DNA of 64,000 nt. Source: Sulfurimonas sp. GTDB lineage: Bacteria > Campylobacterota > Campylobacteria > Campylobacterales > Sulfurimonadaceae. The stretch spans positions 16,639 to 80,638 of the forward strand of contig JAUZRZ010000026.1 of assembly GCA_030949945.1 (NCBI GenBank), written 5' to 3'. Shown piece after piece: positions 17,282 through 25,982 of this stretch; within the stretch, counting starts at the first letter, position 1; each line of letters begins with the position of its first letter. The translations under genes and the position numbers were made by a program. The notes beneath the pieces are model-generated. The model was not told the origin of the DNA and ran no database searches. It saw only the letters and a list, made by a program, of their open reading frames with translations.

Positions 17282-20200
17282 ATGCAACTAGGACTTAAAA
17301 ATAGACTTAGACTTATCAGTCTGCTTCCAATTATAATTTTAATCTCTATAAGCAGTTATTTTGTTTTTAACTCTTATGATAACTATATAGCAGCACAACT
17401 TTTACAAGATAAGCTCTCAGAAAATAGAGAACTTAATAAACTTGTAAATAATATATCTCGCGAACGTGGTATGACAGTAATGTACTTAGGAAACTCTTCG
17501 CCAAATACATTACGTTCACTTATAAAACAAAGAGGTGTAGTTGATGAAGTTTTTGAAAAATATCTACAACATGTTGATTCAAAAGAAGTTCTACATGATC
17601 ATTCACAAGGTGTAAGTAACTGCCAAACATGTAATGATGTTGCATCACTTCAGACATATTTTACAAAAATCATACAAACACGGAAACTTGTTGATGAACA
17701 CAAAACAAACTTTAAAGATGTCTATGAAAATGTTTATGGAAGGGCACAACATACTGCTGTCACACAACTTGAAGAGATAACTTCAAATCAAATTGATTCA
17801 AAAATTAATGCCTATGCAACTCAATATATTTCACTAGTACAGACAAATGAATATACATCAGATGAGCGTGACTTTATCTCTTTTGCTATATCTCGCTCTA
17901 CTGAGTTTGAAGAAGAAGAGATAAATGAGTGGATTACACTTATTGCAAAAGCAGATGCTCTAAATTATTCAAGAGTCAATGACCCAGAACTTCTTTCAAA
18001 ACTAGATGAAATATTTAAAAATGAAGATAGTTTAGAACTTTTTGATGACATCAACACAGAAAGAGCTGGTATTATTTTTGCTTCTTTAGAGGGCGAATAT
18101 GAGATAACATCAGGTATTTGGTTTGCGATGTTATCTGAAAAGATAAATACTATATCTGCTGCAGAAAACACAATACTTAGTGCAATGGATGAACGTGCTG
18201 TTGTAGTAAAAGCTGATGCCCTACAATTTCTTACTATTACATTAACTATATGGTTAGTTTCAATTATTCTAGCAATACTCGGTTTTTTACTTTCAAATGA
18301 AATTGCAAGAAATATTAAAAATCTTGAGCATGTACTCAAACGAGTTGCAGCTGATACAGCAGAAGATGAAGAAAGTATTGATATTAACCTTCATACAACA
18401 AAAGGTACTTCAGAGGCTTATGACTTACTAGAGAGAATTATTGAACAAACAAGACATGATAAAGAGTCTGCACAGGAAGCTTCAGAAGCGAAGTCAATGT
18501 TCCTTGCAAATATGTCTCATGAAATTCGCACTCCACTCAATGGTATTGTTGGGTTTACTGAACTTTTAAAGGATACAGGTCTTAAAGAAGAGCAAACTGA
18601 ATTTGTTGAAATCATTGAAAAGTCTTCAGAAAACCTTCTTGAGATTATAAATAATATTCTTGACCTTTCCAAGATTGAGTCAAATAAACTAGAAATTGAA
18701 GATATCGCCTTTAACCCTGCAGAAGAGTTCGAGTCTGCAGTTGATGTGTATGCAGTTCGTGCGAGTGAGAAACATATTGACCTTGGTTGTTTTATTGATC
18801 CTCAACTTGAGAATCCAATTAAAGGTGACCCAACTAAAATTAAAGAAGTTCTTATTAATCTTCTTTCTAATGCTGTTAAATTTACAAGTAGTTCAGGAAT
18901 AATTAATGTTGATATTAGAAAACTTGATTCAGCACAAGAAGGTATCACTAGAGTAAGATTTGAAGTTCAAGATAGTGGTATTGGTGTAACTAGTGAGCAA
19001 AAAGCTAAAATCTTTGATGCTTTCTCTCAAGCAGATACAAGTATTACTCGTAAATATGGTGGTACAGGTCTTGGACTTACAATTTCTTCAAGATTTATCG
19101 AACTTATGGGTGGTCAACTTGACCTACATTCTGAACCAGGAGAGGGAACAACATTTTTCTTTACTATAGACTTTGAAGAGATTGAGACCCTTAACGAATC
19201 AGTAAAAGGTACATTTTCAAGTATTAATGCTCTTGTCCTTGAGTCAGCACACAAAACTAAACGCCAAGATGTATACCTGCGTGAGTATTTAGACTTTTAC
19301 GGTGTAAGCTATACATCATTTAAAGATGCAAGTGAACTGGAAATATTACAACACCAAGTAAACTACGACTTAATCATTGTTGATTATGATTATGCTGATG
19401 AAGATGCACTTAAACACTATAGTGCACTTCCTCAAGAGTTAATTCTACTTACCAAATCATACTTTATGAAAAAAATTGACTCTATGCACTTAGATATATT
19501 TAAAACTCTATATGAGCCATTAAATAACTCTAAATTAAGACAAACACTAGATAATATTCACAGTGAAAACTTTAGTGCAAAACGTGCTAAAAAAATAAAT
19601 CGCAAGAAATTTAATGCTGAAACATCAAGATTTAATGCAAATGTTTTAATTGCTGAAGATAATATAATTAACCAAAAGCTTATTAAGAGAACTTTGGAAG
19701 ATTTAGGTCTTACTATAACTATCGCATCAAATGGGCTTGAAGCATTTCAAAAACGTAAAGATGGTAACTTTGACTTAATATTTATGGATATCCAGATGCC
19801 ATATTTAGATGGTATGGAAGCTACTAAAGAAATTCTTGAGTATGAAGAAGATTACAACCAACCGCATGTTCCCATACTTGCACTAACTGCGAATGCACTT
19901 AAAGGAGATAGAGAACGCTTTTTAGAAGCAGGTCTTGATGAGTACACAACAAAACCATTAGTTCGTTCAGAAATAATCTCACTACTCAACCATTTTTTAG
20001 CTGATTATATTGTAGAAGTTGATGCAGTCCCTGATAATATTGAAGACTTGCAAACAAAATCTGAACCTGAAGAGGAACAAGAAGTAGAGCCTGAAGTTGA
20101 ACCTGAACCAGAAGTTGAAGCTCCAGTTGAACAAGACATTGAGTCTGAAGTTGAACCTGAACCAGAAGTTGAAGCTCCAGTTGAACAAGACATTGAGTCT

Positions 20201-20656
20201 GAAGTTGAACCTGAACCAGAAGTTGAAGCTCCAGTTGAACAAGACCTTGAGCCTGAAGTTCCTCAAGAACTTGATGTTGCAGAAGTTTCACAATACCAAG
20301 CAGATGTTCTCATAGCTAAAAAAAGTCTCTTTGAAGCCAAGTTCTTTGCTAAAATTTTAGATAAACTAAGTTATACTTACGAGATTGCAAATACAACAGC
20401 AGATATAGAATCTAAAATTGATGAGAATTCGTACAAGGTAGTTTTACTTGACAAAGAATGTGAAGGACTGAATCTTGAAAATTTCTCTAAATTGCTAAAA
20501 GAAAGCAACACACAGAGAGCTCTAGAATCAAAACTTATTTTAATAACAGATCCATCATCACAAGAAGACTCAAGTGATGCGAACTATGCTGATGAATCAG
20601 TTAAAAATACACTCAGTAAAGATTTACTTAGACTACTGATAGAAAAATTTATATAA
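17282..20656 (+). CDS. Hybrid sensor histidine kinase with NIT-type sensor
   Basis: 1124 residues. Membrane helix 1 (about 9-30), an extracytoplasmic all-helical domain (about 40-305) with the RERGMTVMYL motif of nitrate/nitrite-sensing NIT domains, helix 2 (about 314-337), a linker, then HisKA with His413 in NMSHEIRTPLNG. The ATPase domain has N526, DSGIGV (564-569) and GGTGLGLT (593-600). A divergent receiver (about 645-760) precedes a canonical receiver (about 787-900) with phosphoacceptor Asp836 in FMDIQMP and Lys891. An acidic repeat linker (about 925-1000) leads to a C-terminal receiver-like domain (about 1005-1124) without the usual acidic pocket (LIAKKS). The NIT call is by motif; the ligand is inferred, and CNTCND-like cysteines at 114 and 117 are unexplained. 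Confidence 0.85.
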   Translation: MQLGLKNRLRLISLLPIIILISISSYFVFNSYDNYIAAQLLQDKLSENRELNKLVNNISRERGMTVMYLGNSSPNTLRSLIKQRGVVDEVFEKYLQHVDSKEVLHDHSQGVSNCQTCNDVASLQTYFTKIIQTRKLVDEHKTNFKDVYENVYGRAQHTAVTQLEEITSNQIDSKINAYATQYISLVQTNEYTSDERDFISFAISRSTEFEEEEINEWITLIAKADALNYSRVNDPELLSKLDEIFKNEDSLELFDDINTERAGIIFASLEGEYEITSGIWFAMLSEKINTISAAENTILSAMDERAVVVKADALQFLTITLTIWLVSIILAILGFLLSNEIARNIKNLEHVLKRVAADTAEDEESIDINLHTTKGTSEAYDLLERIIEQTRHDKESAQEASEAKSMFLANMSHEIRTPLNGIVGFTELLKDTGLKEEQTEFVEIIEKSSENLLEIINNILDLSKIESNKLEIEDIAFNPAEEFESAVDVYAVRASEKHIDLGCFIDPQLENPIKGDPTKIKEVLINLLSNAVKFTSSSGIINVDIRKLDSAQEGITRVRFEVQDSGIGVTSEQKAKIFDAFSQADTSITRKYGGTGLGLTISSRFIELMGGQLDLHSEPGEGTTFFFTIDFEEIETLNESVKGTFSSINALVLESAHKTKRQDVYLREYLDFYGVSYTSFKDASELEILQHQVNYDLIIVDYDYADEDALKHYSALPQELILLTKSYFMKKIDSMHLDIFKTLYEPLNNSKLRQTLDNIHSENFSAKRAKKINRKKFNAETSRFNANVLIAEDNIINQKLIKRTLEDLGLTITIASNGLEAFQKRKDGNFDLIFMDIQMPYLDGMEATKEILEYEEDYNQPHVPILALTANALKGDRERFLEAGLDEYTTKPLVRSEIISLLNHFLADYIVEVDAVPDNIEDLQTKSEPEEEQEVEPEVEPEPEVEAPVEQDIESEVEPEPEVEAPVEQDIESEVEPEPEVEAPVEQDLEPEVPQELDVAEVSQYQADVLIAKKSLFEAKFFAKILDKLSYTYEIANTTADIESKIDENSYKVVLLDKECEGLNLENFSKLLKESNTQRALESKLILITDPSSQEDSSDANYADESVKNTLSKDLLRLLIEKFI
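20093..20254 (+). repeat. Three 54-base tandem repeats inside the kinase gene
   Basis: Three direct copies of a 54-base unit encoding the 18-residue unit EVEPEPEVEAPVEQDIES; the third copy differs at its end. They form a Glu/Pro-rich linker between the true receiver and the C-terminal pseudo-receiver. Near-identity at DNA level suggests recent slippage expansion. Confidence 0.9.
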
Positions 20657-20669
20657 AGGAGAGTAAAAT

Positions 20670-21047
20670 ATGCAAAGAGATGACCTCGTTGTTTTAGCTG
20701 TAGATGATGACTTAATTAACCTAAAGTTACTCAAATCAATGCTTGGAAAAAGTGGAAAAGTAAAAGAGGTTATAGAAGCTAAAAATGGTTCAGATGCAAT
20801 TGGTCATTTAAAAAGTCGTGATGATATAGACCTTATACTTCTTGATATTATAATGCCTATCATGGGTGGAATAGATATGTTAAAAGTTGTACGAGCAGAT
20901 GATAATCTCCGTCAACTTCCTATAATTGTACTTACAACTGATGAAACAAAAAAAGCTGAAGCCCTTGACTGTGGTGCAAATGGATTTTTAATGAAACCAA
21001 TTAGAAATGAAGAACTGCTAAAAAAAATAGCAACTGTAATCGTCTAA
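20670..21047 (+). CDS. Single-domain response regulator (CheY-like)
   Basis: 125 residues forming one complete receiver: acidic pair in AVDDDLIN (about 10-17), phosphoacceptor Asp in LILLDIIMP (about 55-63), Thr in VLTTDE, and Lys in LMKPIRN. No output domain. It follows the hybrid kinase by 13 bases with a strong AGGAG site, so it is the last gene of the signalling cassette and a likely phosphate acceptor for the Hpt of the second gene. Confidence 0.9.
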   Translation: MQRDDLVVLAVDDDLINLKLLKSMLGKSGKVKEVIEAKNGSDAIGHLKSRDDIDLILLDIIMPIMGGIDMLKVVRADDNLRQLPIIVLTTDETKKAEALDCGANGFLMKPIRNEELLKKIATVIV

Positions 21048-21051
21048 ACCA

Positions 21052-21072
21052 TTAGGGAGATCTTCTCCCTAA
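21052..21072. terminator. Convergent terminator hairpin
   Basis: Perfect inverted repeat TTAGGGAGA-TCT-TCTCCCTAA between the convergent response regulator and lon genes. AT-rich flanks on both sides suggest it serves both strands, although no long T run is present. Confidence 0.7.
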
Positions 21073-21078
21073 ATAATT

Positions 21079-23495
21079 CTAAACTAAAACTTGTTTTAAT
21101 ACTTCCTCAATACGAGTAACACCCACAATTTCCATAGCATTTTGCACCTCTTTTGGAATATCATCCAAATCACGTTCATAATTTTTTGCAGGAATTAAAA
21201 CTTTTGTCATACCTGCTTTATGTGCAGCAATAAGTTTTTCTTTTAATCCACCAATAGGTAATGCATCTCCACTTAATGAGACTTCACCAGTCATCGCAAC
21301 CTCTGAGCGTACTTTTTTTCCACTCAATATAGAAGCTATTACACTGCACATAGCTAAACCTGCACTAGGTCCATCTTTTGGAGTAGCACCATCTGGAACA
21401 TGTATATGCAAATCATAGCGCTTGTAGACTTCACTGGCATCCATTTTAACATCATCTTCTTTCTCGTTAAATGTCATAGGAATTTGATCTGGAGCTATTT
21501 TTAACTTTCTTGTATCAATAAGAGTTTTAACAACACTCATAGCAATTCTTGCTGATTCTTTCATTACATCGCCAAGACTACCAGTGAGCTGCATACCACC
21601 CTTACCTTTAATTCTGATTGACTCTATTTTTAAAACATCTCCTCCAACTGCTGTCCATGCAAGACCATTTACAACACCAACAACAGGAACTTTATCAGTT
21701 ATTTCAATTTCAAACACTGACTTATCAAAAAAATCTTTCAGGTTTTTGAGAGTAACAGATACTTTTTTTGTACCTGAGTCTTGTAAAATACTTTGTGCTA
21801 CCCTACGACTCATATCTGCTATACGACGTCTCAGGTTACGTACACCTGCTTCTCTTGTATAACTATGGATAAGCTCTTTTAATGCTGCTTTAGAGATACT
21901 CAGTTCACTCTTTTTAAGACCATGTTTTTTAAGCTCTTGAGGGATAAGATAACGAGATGCTATCTCATACTTTTCTTGTGGAGTATATGAGCTAACAGCT
22001 ATAAACTCCATTCTATCACGAAGTGGGGCAGGAATACGACCAACATCATTTGCTGTTGCTATAAAAATAGCATTTGACAGATCTAGGTTAAAGTTAAGAT
22101 AGTAGTCTCTAAACTCACTATTTTGTTCAGGGTCTAGTATCTCTAAAAGTGCTGCTGTTGGGTCACCGTGAGTAGAACGAGAAACTTTATCTATCTCATC
22201 TAAAACGATAACAGGGTTCATTTTTTTAGCATCGATTAAACCTTGAGTAATTCGTCCAGGCATTGCTCCCACATAAGTTCTACGATGACCACGAAGTTCA
22301 TTTACATCTTCTAGTCCACCCAAAGCAATACGAATAAGAGGTCTTTTTAAAGCAGTAGCTATCGAGTTAGCAAGTGAAGTTTTACCAACACCTGGAGGTC
22401 CACTAAAACAGAGGATTGCTCCTGCTGTCTTTTTATTACTTATGCCACGAAGTTCCAGTAACTCTTTGACTGCAAAGTACTCAACTATACGTTTTTTGGT
22501 TTTTCAAGAGAAAAGTGATCTTTATCTAGTTGTGCTTTTACATTATCTATATGCAAAGATTTTTTAGAGAGATTTCCAAAAGGTATATCTAAAACCCAGT
22601 CAAGATAAGTTTGAGTCATAGAGGCATCTGAAGAGTCAGGGTGCATACGCGCAAAACGTTCAAGCTGTTTGTTGACTTCTTTATATGCATCTGCATTCAT
22701 CTTTTTCTTTTTTGATTCTAGTTTAGCTCTGTACTCCTCTATCTCTTCATCACGAGAAGTGTCAGTTCCTAGCTCTTTTTGAATCTGTTTGAGTTGTTCT
22801 TTTAAAAAGTACTCTTTGTTTACTTTTTCTATATGAGTGTGTACTTTTGTGCGTATCTCTTTTTGAAGTTTATTCGCTTCTATTTCATCTATGAGATAAT
22901 CTATAAGATCTAAAAATCTTTTTTCAGTATCTTGTTCAACAAAAAGTGCATAAGCTTGCTCTTTTTTTAGCTTCACAGTTGAGCAAATTAAGTCTATCAC
23001 CCTATTGTGATCATGGTTTTCTTCTATAGTTCGAAGTAAATCAGGGGGGAAGTAACCACTCACAGCAGAGAGTGTTCTAACCTTTTCACGGACTACTTCT
23101 AAAATAGCATCAATTTTAAGTGTGTGTACTTCTGTTGGCTCCATAATATCTACATGAGCTATTAGTGGCTCAGTTGAGACTTCATTTATACTTTTTGCAC
23201 GTGCAAGTCCTTGAAAAAGCACTTTAACTCGACCATCAGGAAGAGCAACTTTTCTCATAATAGACCCAACTACTCCAGCATCATAAAGAGAGTCATATTC
23301 TCTCTCTCCCTCTTTACCTGCTTTTGTTGTACAAACAATAACTAAAGAGTTATCTTCAATAGCTTTTGTTGCTGCGTTTATATTCTTCTCATCACTTAAA
23401 AAAAGTGGACTTATCATAAATGGGTATAAAAAAAGTTCATCCTCTGCTATCACTGGTAAATCTGCTGGAAATTCTCCATAATTACTTAATTTCAT
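21079..23495 (-). CDS. lon: ATP-dependent Lon protease, one frameshift
   Basis: Cytosolic AAA+ serine protease for damaged and regulatory proteins. The restored product is about 805 residues, normal. N-terminal substrate domain (MKLSNYGEFPADLPVIAEDE onward), Walker A GPPGVGKTS, Walker B VIVLDEIDKV, and the C-terminal protease with catalytic Ser in PKDGPSAGLAM and Lys in IGGLKEKLIAAHKAG. The frame breaks at a six-base A-run (22492-22497) just before Walker A; one more A restores KRIVEYFAVKELLEL. Walker A lies in a stretch that looks non-coding until the frame is repaired. The gene follows bamD by 24 bases. Confidence 0.93.
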
Positions 23496-23519
23496 AAATT
23501 TGTGTCCTTTATTAAAATA

Positions 23520-24253
23520 TTATTTATTTTCTTCATCATCTGTTATAGAGTTACGTGAAACAACACTTCTAGTGTCAGGTATAAGATAGCCGTACCAGCT
23601 CTCTGTACCATCACCTTCAAACCACTCTTTATACCAAGGCGAATTTGCACGCTCTATCTCATCCCATACTATCCATGGTTGTGGTTTTATTGCCTTGTAG
23701 TATGCCGCACTTTTAGGTTTATCTATACGTTCATACAAATCTGCAATCGTTTCATTTAATGCCGCATCCGCCATGTAAAGGTTTGTAGCCATTGTATCTA
23801 CAATACTATAATACATAGAGTTAGGATAATTTGCTTTAAACTTTTCAGACTCAGCAATCGCCTCGCCTATCAGTACTTGATCACGACGAGGATTTGGCAG
23901 TGCCATATACTTCGCTTTTATCTTTAAAAACTCTGCAAACTCTTTCTCATTAGAGTTTGCATAGCGTTTACATACTCATCTAAAAAGTGTTCTGTAAGAA
24001 GATACTCTTCATAATGCATATGAGCAATAGCAAGTATCATAGTCGCTTCAGGAAGCAAAGGAGAACCTATATGCTCCCCTTGTAAAGAGGAGTAATAGTT
24101 ATCCGCCTTATCTATACTTCCCTCAGAAATCGATTCAATTATCTTAGCATACCAATAGACAGCAGGCTTGTTATACTCTTCTAGTTCTTTAGAACAAGAG
24201 GTCAAAAATGTCAGGGAGAATATGGCAAGTAAAAAAACTATTCTTTTTTTCAT
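23520..24253 (-). CDS. bamD: Outer-membrane assembly lipoprotein BamD, one frameshift
   Basis: Essential lipoprotein of the outer-membrane protein insertion machine. Signal peptide with lipobox FLTSC (Cys20), then TPR-like helices (EYNKPAVYWYAKIIESISEG, LPEATMILAIAHMHYEEYLL) and the family motif ALPNPRRDQ. The restored length is about 244 residues. The frame breaks at 23972-23976 (GTAAACGC on the minus strand): adding one A restores DEYVKRYANSNEKEFAEF, typical of BamD helices. Directly upstream of lon. Confidence 0.88.
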
Positions 24254-24442
24254 TAAAATTTATTCCTATAATTAATTGTACTCTTATTCTATCTAAAAGA
24301 GCTATAGTTCTCATTAAAGTTTATAAAATAATTAAAGGTATTGGATGATTTTAAAAATGATATTTATTCTTTCCTTCTAGAATTACAAATATTAATATAT
24401 ACTTTATATCATTGTTGCTAAAATAGCTCAAAGGATTTTACT

Positions 24443-25231
24443 ATGCAAAATATCGATTATATAAACATCAATACAGAGACTCTTTCTAATAGAATTTTTT
24501 ATGCCTTCGTACTGAGCGAAATACTTTTTTTTATACTTGATATCATAATCAACTACAATAGAGCTATTGACTATGGACCTGTCCGAAGACTTTTTAATAC
24601 CGCTAGAGAAGACAGTCTCTCCTCGTGGTTTATGACAGCTCAAACACTATTAACTGCACTTACATTATGGCTTATTACATACCTATATTCACATAACAAA
24701 GAAAGGAAAAACTTTATACAGAGAGGGTGGCTTATACTTGCTCTATTTTTTACTTATTTAGCAGCTGATGATGGTGCAAAAATTCATGAAAGACTAGGAT
24801 CTACCTTTAAACTGTTTATGCAAGAACAATCTCAACTTGAAAATTCATTCGCTCCATTTTATGCTTACTTTCCAAGTTATCCCTGGCAATTCCTATTACT
24901 TCCTTTTTTTGGTGCGATGGGTATATTTATGTTAATATTTTTATGGAGAGTTTTTGGGAAGAGTACTTCAATGATAAAAATAGTTCTAGCATTAGGATTT
25001 CTTTCAACAGCTGTTGTTCTAGATTTTATTGAAGGATTAGATAAAAACTCTCCTCTTAACTTATACTCTTTACTTAGTGAGTATTATCATTTAAGAGACT
25101 ACACAGTAAGCCACTTTGCTAAGTCTATAGAGGAAACTTTTGAGATGCTTGGAATGACACTCTTTTTACACACATTTATTAGCCAACTCTCAAGAGTGAC
25201 TAATAAAAAAATATTATTTAGTGAGAACTAA
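24443..25231 (+). CDS. Unrecognised multi-pass membrane protein
   Basis: 262 residues with about five or six predicted transmembrane helices (about 17-38, 62-82, 93-110, 145-165, 180-198, 238-255). I do not recognise a named family. Striking polar motifs are embedded next to helices: DDGAKIHERLG (about 109-119), DFIEGLD (about 195-201) and SIEETFEMLGMT (about 230-241). Clustered Asp/Glu/His residues like these could bind a metal or cofactor in the membrane. Single gene after a 189-base gap with an AT-rich promoter region and the site AAAGGA. It converges on the repeat protein gene, 15 bases away. Confidence 0.6.
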   Translation: MQNIDYININTETLSNRIFYAFVLSEILFFILDIIINYNRAIDYGPVRRLFNTAREDSLSSWFMTAQTLLTALTLWLITYLYSHNKERKNFIQRGWLILALFFTYLAADDGAKIHERLGSTFKLFMQEQSQLENSFAPFYAYFPSYPWQFLLLPFFGAMGIFMLIFLWRVFGKSTSMIKIVLALGFLSTAVVLDFIEGLDKNSPLNLYSLLSEYYHLRDYTVSHFAKSIEETFEMLGMTLFLHTFISQLSRVTNKKILFSEN

Positions 25232-25246
25232 AAATATCACTTATGC

Positions 25247-25822
25247 TTATTTCCCACCCATTATTGATGGAGAGTAATGCATATTACCAATTCTTTCGCT
25301 TGGACAGATACACTCTTTTTGACATGCTCTCATCTGTGCAGGCATATTAGCTTTTGTCCCTTTATGTACACCATGTTTCATAACACATTTCATAATACAC
25401 GGTCTCATCCCTTTCCAGTATCTAAAAGCCTTATTCATTTTATCGTCATCACTGTTTGAATCATCACTGTTTGAATCATCACTGTTTGAATCATCACTGT
25501 TTGAATCATCACTGTTTGAATCATCACTGTTTGAATCATCACTGTTTGAATCATCACTGTTTGAATCATCACTGTTTGAATCATCACTGTTTGAATCATC
25601 ACTGTTTGAATCATCATCATACATCTTTTTCATGCATTTAGTGTACGGAATAGATTTCTTTCCGCACCCAAAATCATCTTCAGTTAACACAACTCCTAAA
25701 TCAATTACTGAATCTGGAGTCACTACATCAATATCTGAATCAGAAATTGTATCTTTCAAGTTTGATGCACTTAACACTAATGTGATTGCAAATGTCATTG
25801 CTAATAAAACAATTTTTTTCAT
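25247..25822 (-). CDS. Secreted acidic repeat protein
   Basis: 191 residues. Signal peptide MKKIVLLAMTFAITLVLSAS, then a short domain with two cysteines (FGCGKKSIPYTKCMKKMY). Eleven perfect copies of Asp-Asp-Ser-Asn-Ser follow (about 70-125), then a cationic C-terminal domain with five Cys residues (RPCIMKC, MRACQKECICP). The repeat is a negatively charged, flexible, possibly Ca2+-binding spacer. The Cys-rich ends suggest disulfides in the periplasm or at the surface. No family recognised. Confidence 0.7.
   Translation of the reverse strand: MKKIVLLAMTFAITLVLSASNLKDTISDSDIDVVTPDSVIDLGVVLTEDDFGCGKKSIPYTKCMKKMYDDDSNSDDSNSDDSNSDDSNSDDSNSDDSNSDDSNSDDSNSDDSNSDDSNSDDSNSDDDKMNKAFRYWKGMRPCIMKCVMKHGVHKGTKANMPAQMRACQKECICPSERIGNMHYSPSIMGGK
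25446..25610. repeat. Eleven perfect 15-base tandem repeats
   Basis: The unit TCATCACTGTTTGAA repeats eleven times without a mismatch, inside the secreted acidic protein gene, encoding DDSNS on the minus strand. Copy number changes by slippage keep the frame because the unit is 15 bases. Confidence 0.97.
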
Positions 25823-25940
25823 TCTATACTTCCTTATTTTGATTTAACCTGATTTGAAATTTACAATAATAAATATTTATGTTATCTTAAATTATTTTAT
25901 TAAATATTAATCATATATAAAAATAAAGTTAATAAAAGGA

Positions 25941-25946
25941 TATAAT
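25941..25946 (+). promoter_or_regulatory. -10 box of the MSHA-like operon
   Basis: TATAAT 37 bases upstream of the first start codon, after an AT-rich stretch with periodic T/A runs. The start codon has AAGGA about seven bases upstream. Confidence 0.5.
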
Positions 25947-25982
25947 AAGAATATTTTACTTAATGTTTCATAAGGATTATCC

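Noticed and set aside
20005..20315. Long antisense and alternative-frame ORFs over the kinase repeat
   Set aside because: They exist because the 54-base repeat lacks stops in several frames; no ribosome sites or sensible protein sequence.
22480..22500. Programmed ribosomal frameshifting at A-runs (also considered at 14050 and 30510)
   Set aside because: The runs sit in unrelated genes that have no known frameshift regulation, no stimulatory structure is seen, and many other breaks lack a slippery sequence.
21079..23495. A split Lon made of two proteins
   Set aside because: The stretch between them codes for the Walker A region in the restored frame, and the break is at an A-run.
25446..25610. 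Regular short repeats resembling a CRISPR array
   Set aside because: Units are contiguous 15-base direct repeats with no spacers, inside a coding frame, and no cas genes are near.
25435..25641. Repetitive ORFs on both strands over the 15-base repeat
   Set aside because: By-products of a repeat whose length is a multiple of three; the minus-strand signal-peptide protein is the credible one.
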